A DNA stretch of 64,000 nucleotides from Ilex aquifolium (GCA_951799425.1 OX637391.1:24228551-24292550), one strand, 5' to 3'; counted from the stretch's first letter, positions 10,811 through 23,090 are shown. The notes: generated by a model not told the origin, from the letters alone. Made by a program: numbers and translations.

Positions 10811-11838
10811 GCCCAGAAATACCAGACACATACAACTCAAGCTCTGCCACTTGGGGGTCCCACCTATGATTCTCCCACTTGTCCCCTGAAACATTCTACA
10901 TACATACATGCCTCCCTACACTTAATGAGGATGAGAGAGAAGGTGGAAGCCTGGGGAGTTGCAGGCTACGTTTGTCCTAGCCTATTCAAGCCATCAACTC
11001 AGCCCTCCATTGATGGGAGACCTGCACACACATGCTATAGGGCCTCATGGACAAAAATACAGGGAGTTACACCATTTTCAGAGGATTTTTCAGCATATAG
11101 AGAGAGAAGCTCAAAGAAGAAGACATAGTTTTAGAGAGAGAAAGTTTATATTTTTGCATTTTTCTACCCATTTCACCTGTAGTAAGCTGTAAGACTCTTG
11201 TAATCTTCATTTAATGCACTTTAATTTCATTTATTTCAAGTGTATTCCAAGTTTAGTCATGTATCTTTGAATCTGCCATTGTTGCATATGAGTTTTTCAC
11301 TTCAAGTTTTTTAGTTGGGTATTAAGTGCACTTCTCTTTGTAGTTAACTTTTCTTTACATTAATACAAGTTTTAATCTCCGTTTCATTACCATGTCTCTT
11401 TCTACATTGTACGTCTTTGGATTTAATATGAGTAGCTAAGTTTTATGTTGGCTAATCCATGGGAGATTTTCTCTTGGGTATGCTAAATCAACTCTCCTCC
11501 ATTCTCCCTCGTAGTATAAAGTGTTCGGTTTGACTAGGTTAAGTGCGGACGTGGTTGTGAGCTCTTGATATACCGTAAACTTGTCACAAGGTATGCTTGA
11601 GCCTACACCACATTAGTCCCTCACTTCTTACGAATCAATCAAACACCTAGGCACCATTGGAAGAATATTTTGAGTTGATTTGGCATTCCCATTGGAATGA
11701 CCTCTTCGGATTAGCCAACCCTATTTCCATTGCATTTTCAATCGAAAACTTCACTCACCAAAACACAAATTCACGAGATTTTACACTTTTTAATTTTTAC
11801 AAAATTACCTTCACACAATTCAACCTTCCTTCCCTGAG

Positions 11839-13527
11839 TCGATGAGGAAATGGAGCCGGAACGGGATATGAAGGTTCCTTTTTCTCAGAAGGTTCTGACT
11901 CTTGTTCAATCACAGGCTCAGGGTCTTTCTCAATTGGTTCAGGTTCAGATGATGGATTGGCTGGGCTTGACTCAGGTCTTGGCTTGGGAATGAGTATGTC
12001 TCTGATTATTTTGTCAATCACTTTGCCACTTCTTAGTGTCGTGACAGCTTGGGCTTGGTCTTGGGTGTTTCCTGTTGTTGAAGGGTTCCCTACATGGAAT
12101 TGGCCTTGTGGTTGCTTTGGTTGGGCAGGAAACTTTCCCTTTTCGTGTGTGACCATTGATTGAGTCAACTTTTGGATGTGGCTTTTAAGATCCTCAAAGG
12201 ATTGAGTGGTCTGGGTTTTGAAATCAGTGAAAGCCTGTGTGGAATTATTGTTATAATTCATTTGGCTTTGCATGAACTGATTTAATGTGTCCTCAAGGTT
12301 CCTCTTTTGTGGTGGTTGGTATGGTTGATATGTAGGAGGTCCTTGAGGTGGTGGGTATGGCCCTTGTTGTTGGTTCATGGGTATTGGTTGTGTGTTCTTC
12401 CAACTGAAGTTAGGGTGATTTCGCCACCCTGGATTGTATGTTTCAGAATATGGGTTGGAGTAGGGCTTGTTGAAGTTAGAAACTGCATGTGTTTGTTCTA
12501 ACAAGACTTCTTTGAATGCTGGGATGGTGGGACACTCCCCAGTAGGGTGTCCTGTTAGCGCACAGATTCCACACACTTGCTCAGTGGAAGGGCTAACATC
12601 AACTTGATGGACTTTCTTCATCTCTAAAGCTTCAAGCTTTCGAGATAATGTGGACATTTTTGCTCTCAAGTCATCATCCTCTCTCAAGACATATTTTCCT
12701 CCTTGGGAATTAGATGGTCTGGCTTCTACAGTGGTAGGGGAGGCTAAGTCCCACATCTGAGAACTGTCAGATATGGTGTCGAAGAAATTGAATGCCTCCT
12801 CCGGACTTTTTCCCATGAATTCTCCTTGGGCCATCATTTCGACAAACTGACGTAGTCTAGAGGGTAAGGAGTCATAGAAAAATCCTACCAAAGTCCAATT
12901 TTCAAAAGCATGATGTGGGCAAGATTGGAGTAGATCTTTGAATCTCTCCCAACTTTGATAAAAAGTTTCTCCTTCTTTGACCGCAAAATTCATGATTTGC
13001 CTTTTTAATGCATTTGTGCGATGTAAAGGAAAAAACTTTCTAAAAAATTTATTTTGCAATGCTTGCCAATTGGGTATTGAAAAAACCTTTAAAGAATTCA
13101 ACCATTGTTTGGCTCTATCCCTCAAAGAGAAAGAAAACAATTTCATTTTGGCCAATTCAGAATTGTCTTGAAATGTTCCACACACTTCTTCGAAATCTTT
13201 TATATGCAGATATGGATTTTCTGCATCCAATCCATGAAACACGGGCAATAACTGCACTATCCCCGGCTTTACAGTAAAGAGGGGAGCATTTTCAGGAAAA
13301 ATAAAACAAGAGGGGACACTATTTCTTGTGGGATTCAAGTAATCCCGCAAAGTTCGGATGTTAGGGACTTCCTCCTCTCTCATAGGGACTTCTCCATTTC
13401 TTTCATTATTTGCCATACTACCCTCACAAGAGTCTGCTACTGATCTAGGTGAATTAGGTTCAGGCTGATTCACGGACTCACACGATTTTGCCAGCAAATT
13501 TTGGAAGTGAGGAGTGCCCTCAGTCAT
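11839..13527 (-). CDS. gag: Athila Gag polyprotein, C-terminally truncated
   Basis: The open frame runs about 563 residues from ATG at 13527 before leaving the element; the last residues to 11797 come from the flanking LTR. The leader from primer site to ATG is 94 bases. The retrotransposon Gag capsid-like core is at about residues 85-255 (LLPVFHGL, a QWLNSL helix, FFRKFFPLHRTNALKRQI, FYQSWERFKDLLQSCPHH, GEFMGKSPEEAFNFFD). A CX2CX4HX4C zinc knuckle is at about 319-332. A Pro/Gln-rich linker, a coiled segment and an acidic Glu/Pro tail follow. Gag forms virus-like particles and binds the RNA. There is no stop or frameshift, so the insertion looks young compared with the copy at 61740. The usual downstream DLGA protease is missing because of the truncation. 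Confidence 0.8.
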
Positions 13528-13620
13528 AAAGAAAATAAAACAAAGTTATTTACAGTAAACCAAAATATACACAATGTTGAAGGTCTTTTTACCTTTTACC
13601 TTAAAGCACCTTTCAAAGGC

Positions 13621-13638
13621 TCCCCGGCAACGGCGCCA
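13621..13638 (-). other. Primer binding site, tRNA-Asp
   Basis: On the minus strand this is TGGCGCCGTTGCCGGGGA, a perfect complement of the 3' end of tRNA-Asp(GUC). It lies six bases after the LTR end. Confidence 0.9.
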
Positions 13639-13644
13639 AAAACT

Positions 13645-15601
13645 TGATGGCTTGATCCAATGTGTACACCCAAGTGCAGGCGGTCAAGCTGTAGTAATAA
13701 TCCGGTTTGAGTCCGGAGTCGAATCCACAGGGAACTTTTGTTGATATTTCTAAGGCAAGCAGTGGTAGAGACCTTTTGATTGTAACCTTTTAGATTTGCT
13801 GTGAGATATGGGTTTTGCTGGATAGAATATAAGATTCTTTCCAGGAGGATTTTCTTAACAAAATAGGAGATAAATGCTAATTAAAAAGAGTCACTCTTTA
13901 GTGCAAGGATCTGGACATGTAGTTAGTTATCCGGTTTGTCATAATTGTGCTTGATAACTCAATTAACTCCCGTGTCAACAACAAGTTAATCGGAAGATAA
14001 AGATGGATTGTGAGAATTAAGAACATGATTCCGATGTCTTTCTAGAAGTTTACAAGAATTGCCTGTGCCGAGACTTAACCCGTCTACAAACAAGCAAGTG
14101 TTTCTACAAGACATCCAATCATGATATTAATAGTCCATTCTTTAAATGAAGTACAATAAGGGGGGAGATTGAAGGGTAGTCATGAGGATCTAGCCGGGGT
14201 ACTTGCCTTGAACTGATGAGTCTTTCTATGCAGGAGTCATCCATGTCATAGAAAGAGCTCACAATTATACAAAGTACCTTAGCTTTGCTAGATACAATCA
14301 ATCATCCGATAACAAGGAGAAATAAACGTTAAGCATAAAAGAACAGTGCACAAATGTGATTCCCGAATAACTTATACATGCCCTTCTCCTCTCACTAAAG
14401 AGTGAATGAGAAACTACTCACTCTTCATCGCTTGGGTAAAGCTAGAAAAGTGAGTGATGCTCATCCCTCCAAGTGGAGAACTTTAAAAGATAAAGTAACA
14501 ACAAACGCGGAGCTAATCTTCCACAAAGAATGGGTGAATCACGTTCCACCCTTCACGGCTTTAATAAAGCTCTAGAAAAGTGGAAGAGTTTCACTCTTCT
14601 AAGAAAGAATGAAGCTCAAGCAATGGAAGTGAAATGCATGAACAATAAAAGTAGAAGAAAGCTAGTCACATTTGGAGGGTGGCTTCCTCAACCAAGAATT
14701 GGAGGGTTGCTTCCTCAACCAAGATGTGAGTTATTTCTCTTCTATGCATGAGAAATGAAAGCATAAACATAAGCTTAAGCATAAAACTACTGTTATAACA
14801 AGCAAGAGATGTTGGGCTAAAGCCAAACTAATCTCTAAAATAAAGACTTCATAAGGAAAATGAACTAACTACAATGAGAGTGGGAGTCTAAGCCTCCATC
14901 ACTATTCTACTTCCTACTATGCTCTCCTCTTTAGCTCTCCAACAAGGGGAGTATTTATAGGCAAGAGAATGAGAAAGGAGGGGTGAAAGAATAGTGTTTG
15001 CCGCCCAAGTCCAAGTGAACAGTCAACAACTCTGCTGCCAGTCTGTGAATGACGTTCGAACGTGAGTTGGCGTTAGAACGTTCTTTTTGTTTTTGCACTG
15101 AGGGCGTTCGAACGTTGACTGCCGTTCGAACGTTTCTTCTGTTTTTGCACTGAGGGCGTTCGAACGCCAGATTTTTTCTGACCCCTTTCACTCGAGTGAT
15201 CTGTTGGTCTCCTGTGAAGTGCAGTTCCAACTCTCTGCAGTGTTCTGGTCTTCCATCAACTCAAGTGCACGTTCGAACGTGAGTTGGCGTTCGAACGTGA
15301 CACTCAAGTACTTCAGAGCTCCAGTCTTCTTTCCTAACTGCAACACGTCTTCTCTTCAGCATTTGAGTCTGCTACAGTGTATTGTGGACGTTCGAACGTG
15401 AGTTGTCGTTCGAACGTTCTGGCTGTGCTCCAAGCTTCTCCAATTTTGGGCTCTAATGTACTGGTACTGCATCCAAGTGTGGTACTTGTTGTTCTTGGGT
15501 CCTTGTTCAGTTTAGGGCCTGAAATGACATCACTTAAACTCCATTAAAGTACAATTAGTCTTAAAATGTCATAATAATATGTCAACTTTAAGTACTAATC
15601 A
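13645..15601 (-). repeat. 5' LTR of truncated Athila element
   Basis: On the minus strand the LTR runs from TGATTAGTAC (15601) to CCATCA (13645), 1957 bp. It is homologous to the plus-strand LTR beginning at 54478. A TATA box, TATAAATAC, lies at 14959-14951 in transcript order, downstream of the CGTTCGAACG array. The open frames inside it are not coding. Confidence 0.85.
15045..15420. repeat. Palindrome array, CGTTCGAACG type
   Basis: Perfect or near-perfect copies occur in pairs, for example around 15055 and 15071, 15108 and 15122, 15269 and 15287, and 15388 and 15405, with GAGTTG-containing linkers. The array is upstream of the TATA box in LTR orientation, so it belongs to the U3 promoter region. 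Confidence 0.85.
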
Positions 15602-15846
15602 CCTTCCCTGAGGAGACGACCTTGGAATACCCATTCCAAGTAAAACACGACATTGCAGGATTCTCTCTATGCTTGGGGAGCAATTTTGCACACACACATA
15701 TTTTGTACATTTCATTCCACATACCCGTTTTCCCTTTTTTTGCATCGAACCCGAATGAGAGTGACACTCACCCACACACATAAGTCATATACACATTGAG
15801 GGTTCATGTTCGGAGATTAGGGACAACAACGAAAAAAAGTCAAGCA

Positions 15847-16881
15847 TATAGCTCCTCCCATTATAACCCATTTAATATTTGAGTTGAAAATGAATTAAAT
15901 TTATTTTGGAACCAATCCAATTTAACTCAGTCTATAACCAACTCAACCCATTTGCCACCTCTAAGTGAGACCAACAACAGATGGAGCTCAAATAAAGCTC
16001 CTTTTTTTTCAGTCATAAACAAAGCTCCATGGAGGTTGGTTTTGTCAACCTGGAATCGATCTAGAATGCTAGAATAGCATTCAAGAAGTTTATACCTGCA
16101 AACAATAGCAGCCATGCTAATTTTTTCTTGACTATTGCATTTTAAAGAAGACTAATGTTATTTTGACCTAAAAATCTAACCTAATTTACTAACATAAAGA
16201 TGTGGCTTTATTGGAACCATTGGATCAACACCAAGTTTCAATGTTTGACGGGGCCCACAATCAATCCAAATGTCATAGTGAATTAAGTCAGTAAATTAGG
16301 TCCCAATAGTATTGCTCATTAAAGAATCCTTTAAAATATGAATCACAACCACACTAAAGTCTGTACATGAATTTTTTCCAATTTGTATTAAAATCCTATC
16401 CTCTAATTGGACTTCCTTAATGAAGAAATCAGTCTCCATTTCACTGATTACTAAAATTGTGCTTCACACATCTATATTATTCATAATTGATTCAAGGCAT
16501 AACAAAGAATATAATGCATATATAACATGCTCTCACACACACACACACATACTCCTAATAATCTGAAGAACTAAAATTGAAGGATATTGATTCATCACAG
16601 ATGTCTTCCAGTTGAAATTGCGATGGTTCATTTGAGCAATTCCCACTCAGACCCATTGCTTATCCCGCCGGCGAGGGTTAGTGATGGTGTCGCCACCGAA
16701 GTTCTTCTACTTCTTATTCCTCTATATCCCAATCTCTTCGATAGGGAATTTATAAAGTTTGTAACCCACTCTCCCATGAATTTAAAGTGGCATTTAATTT
16801 ACTAAATGACAATAAGTAAAGACATGAAGAAGCAATACATTCAAGCAAGATAAAGAGAAACGTCCAAGTAAGTCAAAGAGA
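15847..16881. other. Non-coding sequence, no feature recognised
   Basis: AT-rich sequence with an (AC)n run near 16531-16549. The CAACTCAACCCATTTGCCAC string near 15940 resembles a transposon end, but no partner or target duplication was found. Confidence 0.5.
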
Positions 16882-18079
16882 CTCTAAAGTAGGGGTGCAA
16901 CTTGGGCGGGCCAACCCGAATTCAACCCGAGCTCAACCCAAAAAAAAAACAGGGCTTGGGTTAGAATTTTTAATACTTGGGTTGGGCCTGGGCAAAAAAA
17001 CTCCAACCCGAATTAAATTTGGGCAAGTCTCGGGTTGTCGGCTTCAACCCGAATATTAAAATCGGGTCCCTCATTGCGCCTCCATCACTCTCAGATCCCT
17101 CTCTCACTCGTCAGCCAGGGATGTCAGTGGACCGATGTGGAGGGGGGAGGTGTAGTCTCCATCCCCGTACCCGCTTAAAAAAACTTCGTCCATCCCCAGT
17201 CCACCCCCGTTAACGGGTATAATTTTCATCCTCATCCCCGTTCACAGGTAAATTCCTAATCCCCGTCCCCGCTTCCCCTGTACCCGCCCAAGCCCAAGCC
17301 CAAGCCCAAGCTTAAGCCAACATAATCCAAAATTCTAAATAAATCCAACATTTTAAATAATCCAACAATAAATAATCTAACACAACATAATGTAGCATAA
17401 CATATTCCAACATAACACAAACAACAAATGTCCAAAATACTACTTGAATTTGATATAATTCAACATAACACAAACAACGTAATAGGGAAAATTTTCTGTC
17501 ATGTAGCTTCACACCTATAATTTAATAAAGAAAATAAAACATAAAACACTATAATAATTGCATAAAAAATATTTTGTATTTACTAATAAAATTGATTGGT
17601 TGAAATTGAAAAATTACCAACTCAATCATCTCTTAACACCATCGGTGGTGGTAGAATCTATTTCTCCAACATCATTTTCCTATATCATTAAAAGAAAAAA
17701 AATATTAGATTCTTCCAAAGAGAAATTTTCAACTAAAATGATATACCTCATCATCAATATCAAGATCCTCCAATAATGTGTAGCTCTTCAGGCCCGTCGA
17801 AGTAGATAAACCTAACAAAAAAAATAATAATGCATTAGTCATACTTTACCCCCCCCCCCCAACAAAATTATGATGCACATACAAATAATATTTCATTACC
17901 TCGTTCTTCAGCACATAACCAACTTTGAGAGCACATTAAAGGCTCTACTGTAGTTGGAAGAAATCTATTGCGATGTGGACTGATCACCCTCCCACTAGTG
18001 CTAAAAACAGATTCCGAGGCAACGGTAGAAACTGGAATAGCAAAAAGATCTTTAACAATCATTTGAAGAAAGGAATACA

Positions 18080-20477
18080 TGTAAAACCCGGGAAATTTAA
18101 ACTTTTTTCCAAAAAAGGGTAAAATAGTAATTTGCCACTATAATGCGTATTTAAAATACTCATGTTCTAGATCTCGGATGAGGAAACGGAGTTCGCTGTA
18201 GAATTCGTATCGCGAAATTTAGTCACCTTGTCAAATTTCGTCGAATTCCGAAGTAGTCGGACTTTGCACGTCGTTCGAGGCGACTGCGTGGCGATTTACC
18301 TTACGAACGTCCCTATAAATAAATTTTATGAAATTTCCTTAAAATCAAACGAATCGTTTCGGGACTAAATCGGACCCGATTAAGCGAGGGACACGTGGCG
18401 CGACGTGGGTCGAGTATTAGAACTATAAATAGAGGCAAATATCTGCATTTTAGGCAGAAAAATTCTGCCTTTGTGCTGGTCTTCAACGTGTGGGAGAAAG
18501 AGGGAGAGAAAAGAGAGAAAACCTTGATATTCAAGCTTTCTCCGTCGATTCCCGGAGTTCCGTTGCTCGGAATCCGTCGAACCAAGAGTCAAAGTCGATC
18601 CTCTCGACAAGGGCTACGCAACCACACCAAGAACGGGAGATTTCACTGAAGATCCAAAAGAGGAGATTTGGGGGAAATCTAGTCTTGGGCTAGGAAAGTG
18701 TTCTTGAAGCTTCCTTCGGGTGATTACGCTTCAAGAGGTAGGGTTCTCCCTACTTTGGTGTAATCTTTCCTTAGATGTTGGTAGTCTAAAGTTTTGTTAT
18801 GTTATGCATATGATAGACCTTCATATATAGGTTTATGGTTATAGAAATGGAAAGGTGAGCATAGAAATGGTTTAATCTATTTTCTAGCTTGAATTTGGTG
18901 TATGAAGTTACATGTGATTTATTATGTAACTTAGTGAAATTAAGGCATGCTATGTGATTTATAAATTGTGCCTAGAAGGTGTTTGATAAAATGCCTTGCT
19001 TGAATGGAAATTGTTGTTTTGAGTGAATTGAAATAACATGCTTAAGTTTAACTTGTGGAATCATATGCTATTGATATGATTGGATGTGTTTGTTGATATA
19101 TGCATGTGTTGATATATTAAAATTGAAATGAATATGGTATTTATATGCTTAGGATATAAATTTACCATGGACATGTTGAAATTGTGCATGAGTTGTTCTT
19201 GACATGTGGAACATCATGTGGTATGCAATGGGACATAGCATTGCATGTGCATGGAAGCATCTCATTACATGGGTGTGTGCATGGTTGATGTCAACACCAC
19301 ACTTGGTGATTGACGGTATGGCTTGGGAAAAGTTGGGTCGAAGACCTAGCTAAGCCGCTTGATTGCATGATAAATTGGGTCGGGATTAGCAAGAAGAGGC
19401 ATGACGACCTCTCGGGTGAAAGACCCGGTGATTTGGAGGGTGCACTCCGTTGGTATAAGAGTCCATAAAGTGTACTGGTGTGGAAGACCATTGGTAGGAG
19501 TCCATGAAGTTTCCGATCCCAAGAATGACCCTAGTTTTGAAAATGTCATTTGATGTAAACATAAATGATGGAATGAAACACTTTGACATTGCATCGTGTA
19601 GTAGGAGTCGGAGAGGACTCGGGTTGAATTGCATGAGTGGGTGTCATCTCATTTCATGGCATGGTAGTATTGCATTCCAACTTAGAATGCATGTTCTTAT
19701 GAGAAATGGTTGTTTGCAAATGAATGTTGCATGAGCATGAGCATCTATGGGGAGAGTAGCCCTTGTAGGATTTACTCTACTGGGCGTTGGCTCACCCTAT
19801 ACGGGAAATATTTCAGGTGTGGGGTTTGCACCGGCGGATGGCTCACTTGGAGAGCATCAAGCATGAAGGGGGCCGGCTTGTGGCCTTAGTTCGAGTTTTT
19901 GTAAAACTTTTGTATAAATTCCATTTTGATGTGTAAATTATGGAATTAATTGTAATGGAACTTGTATAAGTTGTGTATTATATGGAAAATCTCATTAAAC
20001 ATGTGTTGGATGAGTTTTGGGAGGTTTGGAATGGCTTGGAAACGAAAAACAGGTAAAAAGGACAATTCTGGGCCAGGCGTACCGGTACGTGTACCGGTAC
20101 GGTAAGGTCCAGAAGGTGTAGCGTACCGGTACGTGTACCGGTACGGTCAGGTCCAGTAGGCGTAGCGTACCGGTACGCGTACCGGTACGCTCTCCAAAAA
20201 TTCAGAATTTTTTTTATTTTCTTATTCTTTTGCCAAGTCTTTGGGCTATGTTTTCCTCCCTTCTAATGTTACAAATGGATAATAAGGGGATACCAATGGT
20301 GGTATATTGGATCTCGGATAGGTCAACCAACCGAAAGAAATTGGACTTGTATTTTTTTTATCCCGGTAAAGGGAATGTGGTGCCGCGGTATCGGGTTAAG
20401 CGACATCCACAGGTATTTCCGCGGGTTGACGGGTTGTCAACGGTCAATAAAAGACCCCCGGATTTTGGGGCGTCACA
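18080..20477 (+). repeat. Solo LTR, Tekay/Del-like
   Basis: The LTR begins TGTAAAACCCGG and ends GGGGCGTCACA, with a perfect 5-bp duplication ATACA at 18075-18079 and 20478-20482. A TATA box (TATAAATA, 18424-18431) lies about 345 bases in. Length, start, end and the 'CTACTGGGCGTTGGCTCACC' segment fit Tekay/Del chromovirus LTRs. No internal region or second LTR remains, so it arose by LTR-LTR recombination. Confidence 0.8.
20079..20192. repeat. Palindrome array, GTACCGGTAC type
   Basis: Six copies of GTACCGGTAC occur as three pairs, each pair spaced 12 bp and separated by GGTCCAG(A/T)AGG(T/C)GTAGC linkers. The array lies near the 3' end of the solo LTR. The same palindrome occurs in the unrelated LTRs at 57448 and 60558. 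Confidence 0.9.
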
Positions 20478-21559
20478 ATACATGGTTGCTTTCACCCGGT
20501 GTTGCAGAAGTTTCAGGAGTTGACATATTATTTCTCACTTCTTCTTCTTCCATTGCTTGTAATCAACTACATGTAAAAATCAACTAAGTAGAAACCGAAC
20601 TATAATAAATCAAATATACACTCATTATGGAATAAATTGGACTAATCTCCATGCCCCTAAGGAGGGTCACTTTGGATTTATCCTTGTGAAAGTAAATTAT
20701 CCAAAGCAAACAATAAACTCTTATCAAGTGCTATGTTACACTCAAGAAACTGCATGATAACCTCTTTCTTGTTATTCACAAGTTACACAACTGTTAATTA
20801 TGCAGCTGATCACGTGCTATGTTACACAATAAGTATGAAAATAGCATGGTTAATATATATTAGATGAAACAACATTTGTCGTCTTTATCTGAAAAGGAAA
20901 ACATTAGTGTTGGCCATACCTACCAGACATTGCTCTGATGAAACCCAAATTTTCTTTCAATCAGAGATCAATCAAATTCATTAAGTATAATGGATGTCAT
21001 AGCTTCACAATACCTAACTAATTTTTTTTAACAATATTAACATAGTTTATCATTTCAAAAACACCAAATTAGTTAGATCAATTAAACTGGAAGTCCTCTA
21101 AGAATCCCCAAGCATTAGAATGTAATCTTCTTAAACGAAATACATGCCAACTGTACCATGCTCAACATATTCCTACTTAATCCATGGTTTTCTTATCAAT
21201 TTGACTCAGTTGATCAGAAAATTGAGGCAAAACAAAATATACCCATGTATAATATCAAACCTTATGCTTTTTTTTTTTTCAGTTCCCAAATTATGAAGCT
21301 CATCACAACCAAGCCAAAGCTATCACATTAAAATAGGCCAAAATTTATATAAATACAAATTAACTGAATCTGAAAATAAACCCAAAAAAACTACATATAA
21401 CATAATATAATAGCAGACACAGAGAGATAGAGAGAGATCTAATACCAGATTGTCGACTGAAGGATGAAGATCTGTGTGTCGAAGAACTGAGTCGAAGATC
21501 TGAGAATCGGAGTAGTTCAAGTCTTCGATTGAGTTACTGAGTGCAGCGATCAGCGAGGG

Positions 21560-21690
21560 CAAAGGGAGAGAGAGAGAGAGAGAGAGTTGCTGAGTACAGC
21601 GATCAGCGATTGAGCTGCTGAGTGTAGAGATCAGCGATTGAGCTGCTGAGTGCAGCAATCAGCGATCAGCGATTGAGCTGCTGTATGTGT
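21560..21690. repeat. GA microsatellite and short tandem repeat in hAT leader
   Basis: A (GA)n run near 21569-21586 is followed by about three copies of a 30-32 bp unit containing GATCAGCGATTGAGCTGCTG. It lies in the probable 5' leader of the inner hAT transposase. Confidence 0.7.
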
Positions 21691-22100
21691 CACTGTGTGT
21701 CTGTGTGTGTGTGTGAGAGAGAGAACTGTGAGGCTGCGAGGAGCAGTCGGCGTTGAGGAACAACAAAGGGCAAACGCAAAAAAACTCGAATAGATTGGGA
21801 TAGAGCGATGGAGGCAGGCGGCTAATAGAGAAAGAGGAGAGTAAGTTAGGGACCTTAGGGCTTTAACTGGGAGTATTTATATATATATTGGGGCGGGGCG
21901 GGGGTAAGGGTATGTCCATCCCCGCACGGGTTCATACGGGTATCCACGTATACGTCCACCGTCCAATACATATAGTCCATCCTCAGTCCAAACGGGGCGG
22001 GTTTGGACGAATACCCTTTTTTCCCAGTCCACTGCCATCCCTAGCTAGGGTTAACCTCTCAACCTGCCCAACCCGCCCAAGTTACATCCCTACTCTAAAG

Positions 22101-22730
22101 TCCTCAACTTGTGATTGCCTAGAGGAATGATAATGTCATTCACATATTATATATATCGACTTGATATTAAATTTTCAAGTAACACCATGTACATAATATA
22201 AGCCAGTTCCATATTATAGATAGTATAAAATCAATCCTAATTAGTATTAGAATCGAAAGTGAAAAGTGGACCCCCCCCAAAAAAAAAAAAAAAAACTTGG
22301 TTTGGGATTTAATTGGATGCAAGGATATTTTACCCTTTTTTTTCAAATCTAAATTATAGAACCACATTGAATCCAAATATAGGATTGGTATATATTCCAA
22401 CCCTAAACCAAGCTTAAAGTAAATGAGATATGATAAAATGTTGGAACGATTGTTACCATCAATAGGGATTGGATTGGAACCAATTCTTCAATCTTATCCC
22501 ACGTCATACATAAAAACCAAAAACACTCCTAAAAACTTCAATAGAATTCCTACGGATAGAGGCATATTAGAAGCAGCAAGCAATTTGGCAAGATTTTGTT
22601 TGGCTGAAAGTCCAAACAAATGCAAGTATATTTAATCAGCTTGAAGTAGTCTTCCAGCATGACACAACAGTAAGTGAGCAGTGTATATATAACTTTGTCA
22701 TTCAAATTTGAAAGTAGTAGGCCCCAAGTT
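22101..22730. other. Sequence downstream of MLO stop codon
   Basis: Non-coding. It holds the expected 3' UTR of the MLO gene (minus strand), with an ATAAAA string at about 22731-22720 and several AT-rich stretches. No other gene is seen. Confidence 0.5.
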
Positions 22731-23090
22731 TTATCCCCGGGAAAAAGAGAAATTATCATTAGGGTCATCCAAATTTCTTGTTGGATTTCTGGGTGAGTTA
22801 GGACTGGAAAGAAGAGAAGGGCCTTCTGTCTCCGATAACTCGGTCTCGGACCGGTATGCTTGGGGAGAGTTGAGATCGCTTTCGATGTCCGCAGAGTTGT
22901 GTTTGTATTTGTGGAGCAAATATAAGGGTGATGAGCCTTGGCTTGGGGTGTTCTCTCCACTTCTTAAACCAGATGGAATATCTGCCTCTGCTTTTCTCAA
23001 CTTTCTTTTCTCCCTTGCTGTCTTCTGCCATTTCTTTAGAGCCTTTGCTGTCTGCTCTTCAAAGATTGCCTGCTTCATGTGGGAACCCAT
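22731..23090 (-). CDS. MLO: MLO exon 14 (C-terminal tail)
   Basis: Encodes residues 430-548: [20 protein letters not shown], the calmodulin-binding helix, a Ser/Pro-rich [18 protein letters not shown] segment, and an end NFSFSRG. The family's [D/E]F[S/T]F motif appears here as NFSF. Confidence 0.92.
   Translation of the reverse strand: MGSHMKQAIFEEQTAKALKKWQKTAREKRKLRKAEADIPSGLRSGENTPSQGSSPLYLLHKYKHNSADIESDLNSPQAYRSETELSETEGPSLLSSPNSPRNPTRNLDDPNDNFSFSRG

Larger units (their letters stand above)
11835..15601 (-). mobile_element. 3'-truncated Athila element (LTR, PBS, gag only)
   Basis: Read on the minus strand, it has a complete 5' LTR (15601 to 13645), tRNA-Asp primer site and gag, and stops inside gag at the FPHRL motif; protease, pol and the 3' LTR are absent. 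The host LTR resumes at once on both sides. Both flanks carry CCTTCCCTGAG, an 11-bp duplication rather than the usual 5 bp, and the truncated end shares CTCA with the target. This suggests one normal integrase joint at the LTR and a repair joint at the broken end. Confidence 0.7.
10360..15846 (+). repeat. 3' LTR of outer element, split by an insertion
   Basis: The LTR begins TGATTAACAC and ends CAAGCA at 15846. It is the same subfamily as the LTR at 1352. Homology breaks at about 11838 and resumes at 15602, where a minus-strand Athila fragment was inserted. A palindrome array (CCTTCCGGAAGG type) lies at about 10594-10810, followed by the shared 'CCACTTGGGGGTCCCACC' motif. Without the insertion it would be about 1.7 kb. 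Confidence 0.75.
17626..20555 (-). pseudogene. hAT transposase remnant (start and dimerisation domain)
   Basis: On the minus strand a start at 20555-20553 encodes a short acidic N-terminus ending near 20478, where a solo LTR (18080-20477) intervenes. After it comes the hAT C-terminal dimerisation motif (DLFAIPVSTVASESVFSTSG, then RVISPHRNRF and SQSWLCA) in an exon ending at 17899 with a GT donor. Two small exons follow (17811-17747 and 17679-17626) that supply an acidic LLEDLDIDDE tail and a TGA stop. The N-terminal part and the dimerisation exon meet out of frame and without the catalytic core, so the gene was internally deleted before or besides the LTR insertion. It is not functional. Confidence 0.7.
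17116..22043 (-). mobile_element. hAT transposon (inner), internally deleted
   Basis: The ends are CAGGGATGTCAGTGGAC on the left and, read in reverse, TAGGGATGGCAGTGGAC on the right, each followed by GC-rich CCCCGT/CGGG subterminal repeats typical of hAT elements. No clean 8-bp duplication is visible. Inside are transposase remnants on the minus strand, a probable 5' leader with a GA run and short tandem repeats (21560-21690), and a solo LTR that split the transposase. Confidence 0.7.
16890..22092. mobile_element. hAT transposon (outer), with 8-bp target duplication
   Basis: Terminal inverted repeats are TAGGGGTGCAACTTGGGC on the left and, read in reverse, TAGGGATGTAACTTGGGC on the right. 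They are flanked by a perfect 8-bp duplication CTCTAAAG (16882-16889 and 22093-22100), the hAT hallmark. Only about 226 bp on the left and 49 bp on the right belong to this element; the rest is a second hAT inserted into it. The outer one is therefore a small non-autonomous element. Confidence 0.85.

Noticed and set aside
13621-13638. Possible tRNA-Asp gene fragment
   Set aside because: Only the 18 bases complementary to the tRNA 3' end are present, right after an LTR: it is a primer binding site. No tRNA, rRNA or other RNA gene was recognised in the window.
17108-22051. An 8-bp target duplication for the inner hAT (AGCCAGGG against AGCTAGGG)
   Set aside because: The match overlaps the terminal repeat itself and would make the two ends unequal, so it is not claimed.
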